The notes beneath the pieces are model-generated. The model did not search any database. It was not told the origin of the DNA and saw nothing but the letters and a program-made list of their open reading frames with translations. From Leptospiraceae bacterium (GTDB taxonomy: Bacteria > Spirochaetota > Leptospiria > Leptospirales > Leptonemataceae), in contig JAGRNC010000157.1 of assembly GCA_020440935.1 (NCBI GenBank), positions 1 through 6,300 on the forward strand: a stretch of 6,300 nucleotides of DNA, read 5' to 3'. The position numbers and the translations under genes are program-made. Shown in pieces: positions 5,287 to 6,300 of the stretch. Each line of letters begins with the position of its first letter. The first letter of the stretch is position 1.

Positions 5287-6300
5287 ATGGTTGGCGGACG
5301 GCTCTTTATATTCTGTTACATCCTTATATCGGTGCCCCTTTCTTTCAAGCAATACCTGAAAGCGGCCCCTGTGGAAAAGGAGCCGACTAAAACCGAAGAA
5401 TCAAAGGACCGGTACTTTGAACGTGCCGAGGAACATTTTTTCGCAGAACGGTATAATACTTCCCTGGCATTATTCCTTAAGGTTCTGGAATCGAATCCGG
5501 AAGACGGACGCGCCCACAGCTACTGCGGCGACATCTACTTAATTCAAGGAAACCTGGACCGTGCGATGCATCATTTTCGCATTGCTGCAGAGGTGGGACC
5601 AGAGAAACATAAAGCGCTTTTTCGCATGGGGCAAATCGCCTACCTTCGCAAGGACGCCAGGTCGGCCAACGAATACCTGCAACAATCGCTGGATCTATCG
5701 CCTGATTTTGCTCCGTCGGTTTTCTATCTGGGGCTTGTAGCCTGGAAGCTCGAAGACCAGAAAACGGAAGCTGCCATTCAATGGGAAAAGTACCTCAGCC
5801 TACGCCCCCAGGATCCGCAAAAGGTGGCCATACGCGAGGCCATAGCCTTTCTGCGGAAGCCACCCGCCGCCGAATCGAAGGAAGAAACGAACAATCCGTC
5901 CGAGGAGAATGCACAGGAATCGGCGCCGGTGGACCTGGACCGACTGCTTCGTTCGGTAGACCCGGCAAGGCCAGGCAGCGATGCCAGCACTACTCCGGGA
6001 AGCGTTCAGAATCCGGCCCAGGATGGGGCCAAAGAGCAGGCCACCGACAACGCCGAAAATACGCAGAAGAATGAAGTAGACAAAACGAATGACCCGGAGG
6101 TCACAAAGGAGAGCGGCTCTGAGACTTCAGTCTCCGATTTGGAAAAGGACAGCACCGACGCTACCGATCCCGATTCTTCCGCAAAGACCGATGGAAAAAA
6201 CAATCAGGAAAACGATGAAGTAGCCGCCATCGCCCGTTCTCTGCAGGGAAATCCAGAAAGACTTTCCACAATCTTGAACCTGGCAGAAATCTTTAGAGAC
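5287..6300 (+). CDS. Exported or membrane-anchored TPR-repeat protein (partial, 3' end off window)
   Basis: The 338 codons present start at ATG 5287 and are open to the right edge. A short hydrophobic segment (6-20) after R5 could be a signal peptide or an N-terminal anchor. If it is cleaved, the site may lie near LKA-AP (24-28). Residues 43-176 form about four tetratricopeptide repeats; examples are AHSYCGDIYLIQGNLDRAMHH (76-96, shown from its start) and ALFRMGQIAYLRKDARSANEY (110-130), and repeats end with NP, GP, SP and RP. Residues 192-308 are low complexity, rich in E, D, N, Q, S, T and P, and probably disordered, with one short helical patch VDLDRLLRSVDP (215-226). From 309 a helical sequence, NPERLSTILNLAEIFRD, looks like the start of a second TPR block. 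TPR proteins are scaffolds, so partners cannot be read off. No clear ribosome binding site precedes the ATG. It is divergent from the GHKL gene, 87 bases away. Confidence 0.8.
   Translation, partial: MVGGRLFIFCYILISVPLSFKQYLKAAPVEKEPTKTEESKDRYFERAEEHFFAERYNTSLALFLKVLESNPEDGRAHSYCGDIYLIQGNLDRAMHHFRIAAEVGPEKHKALFRMGQIAYLRKDARSANEYLQQSLDLSPDFAPSVFYLGLVAWKLEDQKTEAAIQWEKYLSLRPQDPQKVAIREAIAFLRKPPAAESKEETNNPSEENAQESAPVDLDRLLRSVDPARPGSDASTTPGSVQNPAQDGAKEQATDNAENTQKNEVDKTNDPEVTKESGSETSVSDLEKDSTDATDPDSSAKTDGKNNQENDEVAAIARSLQGNPERLSTILNLAEIFRD

Noticed and set aside
5781..6074. Plus- and minus-strand frames of 70-97 codons within the TPR gene
   Set aside because: They lie wholly inside the low-complexity part of the TPR coding sequence in other frames and have no start signals or domain features.

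Overview
The window most resembles a piece of a spirochaete chromosome of the Leptospira/Leptonema/Turneriella group. It is dense in genes, has a mid-range GC content by eye (about half G+C), and shows no mobile element, RNA gene, CRISPR array or sign of recent transfer. The assignment is an inference. A Lol lipoprotein-release transporter implies a two-membrane cell, yet it sits beside a McsA/McsB-type protein-arginine kinase best known from Firmicutes, and that mixture fits Leptospirales. No marker gene settles it.

Layout: (1) Positions 1-2887, minus strand, hold a probable three-gene operon read right to left: a LolC/E-family permease, the LolD ATPase, and a protein joining a McsA-like zinc domain to a McsB-like arginine-kinase domain. 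The third gene runs off the left edge. (2) Positions 2935-3963, plus strand, hold a seven-helix membrane protein of unknown function, divergent from the Lol operon. (3) Positions 4018-5199, minus strand, hold a 393-residue protein whose C-terminal half looks like a degenerate GHKL (histidine-kinase-type) ATPase domain. It converges on the membrane-protein gene. (4) Positions 5287-6300, plus strand, hold an N-terminally anchored or secreted TPR protein that runs off the right edge, divergent from the GHKL gene.

How the genes may work together: LolE and LolD should form the inner-membrane machine that releases lipoproteins for transport to the outer membrane. Only one permease gene is present and the next gene upstream is divergent, so a LolF-like homodimer is possible. 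The McsA-McsB protein would mark proteins with phosphoarginine for Clp degradation. Its place behind lolD suggests co-expression of envelope biogenesis and protein quality control. The other three genes cannot be given a pathway from sequence alone.

The points most worth a second look are the McsA-McsB fusion with its shortened kinase N-lobe, the uncertain start of the Lol permease at a C6 run (the best ribosome binding site serves a GTG one base out of frame), and a promoter that would make the TPR gene's transcript nearly leaderless. No clearly new multi-gene system is visible.
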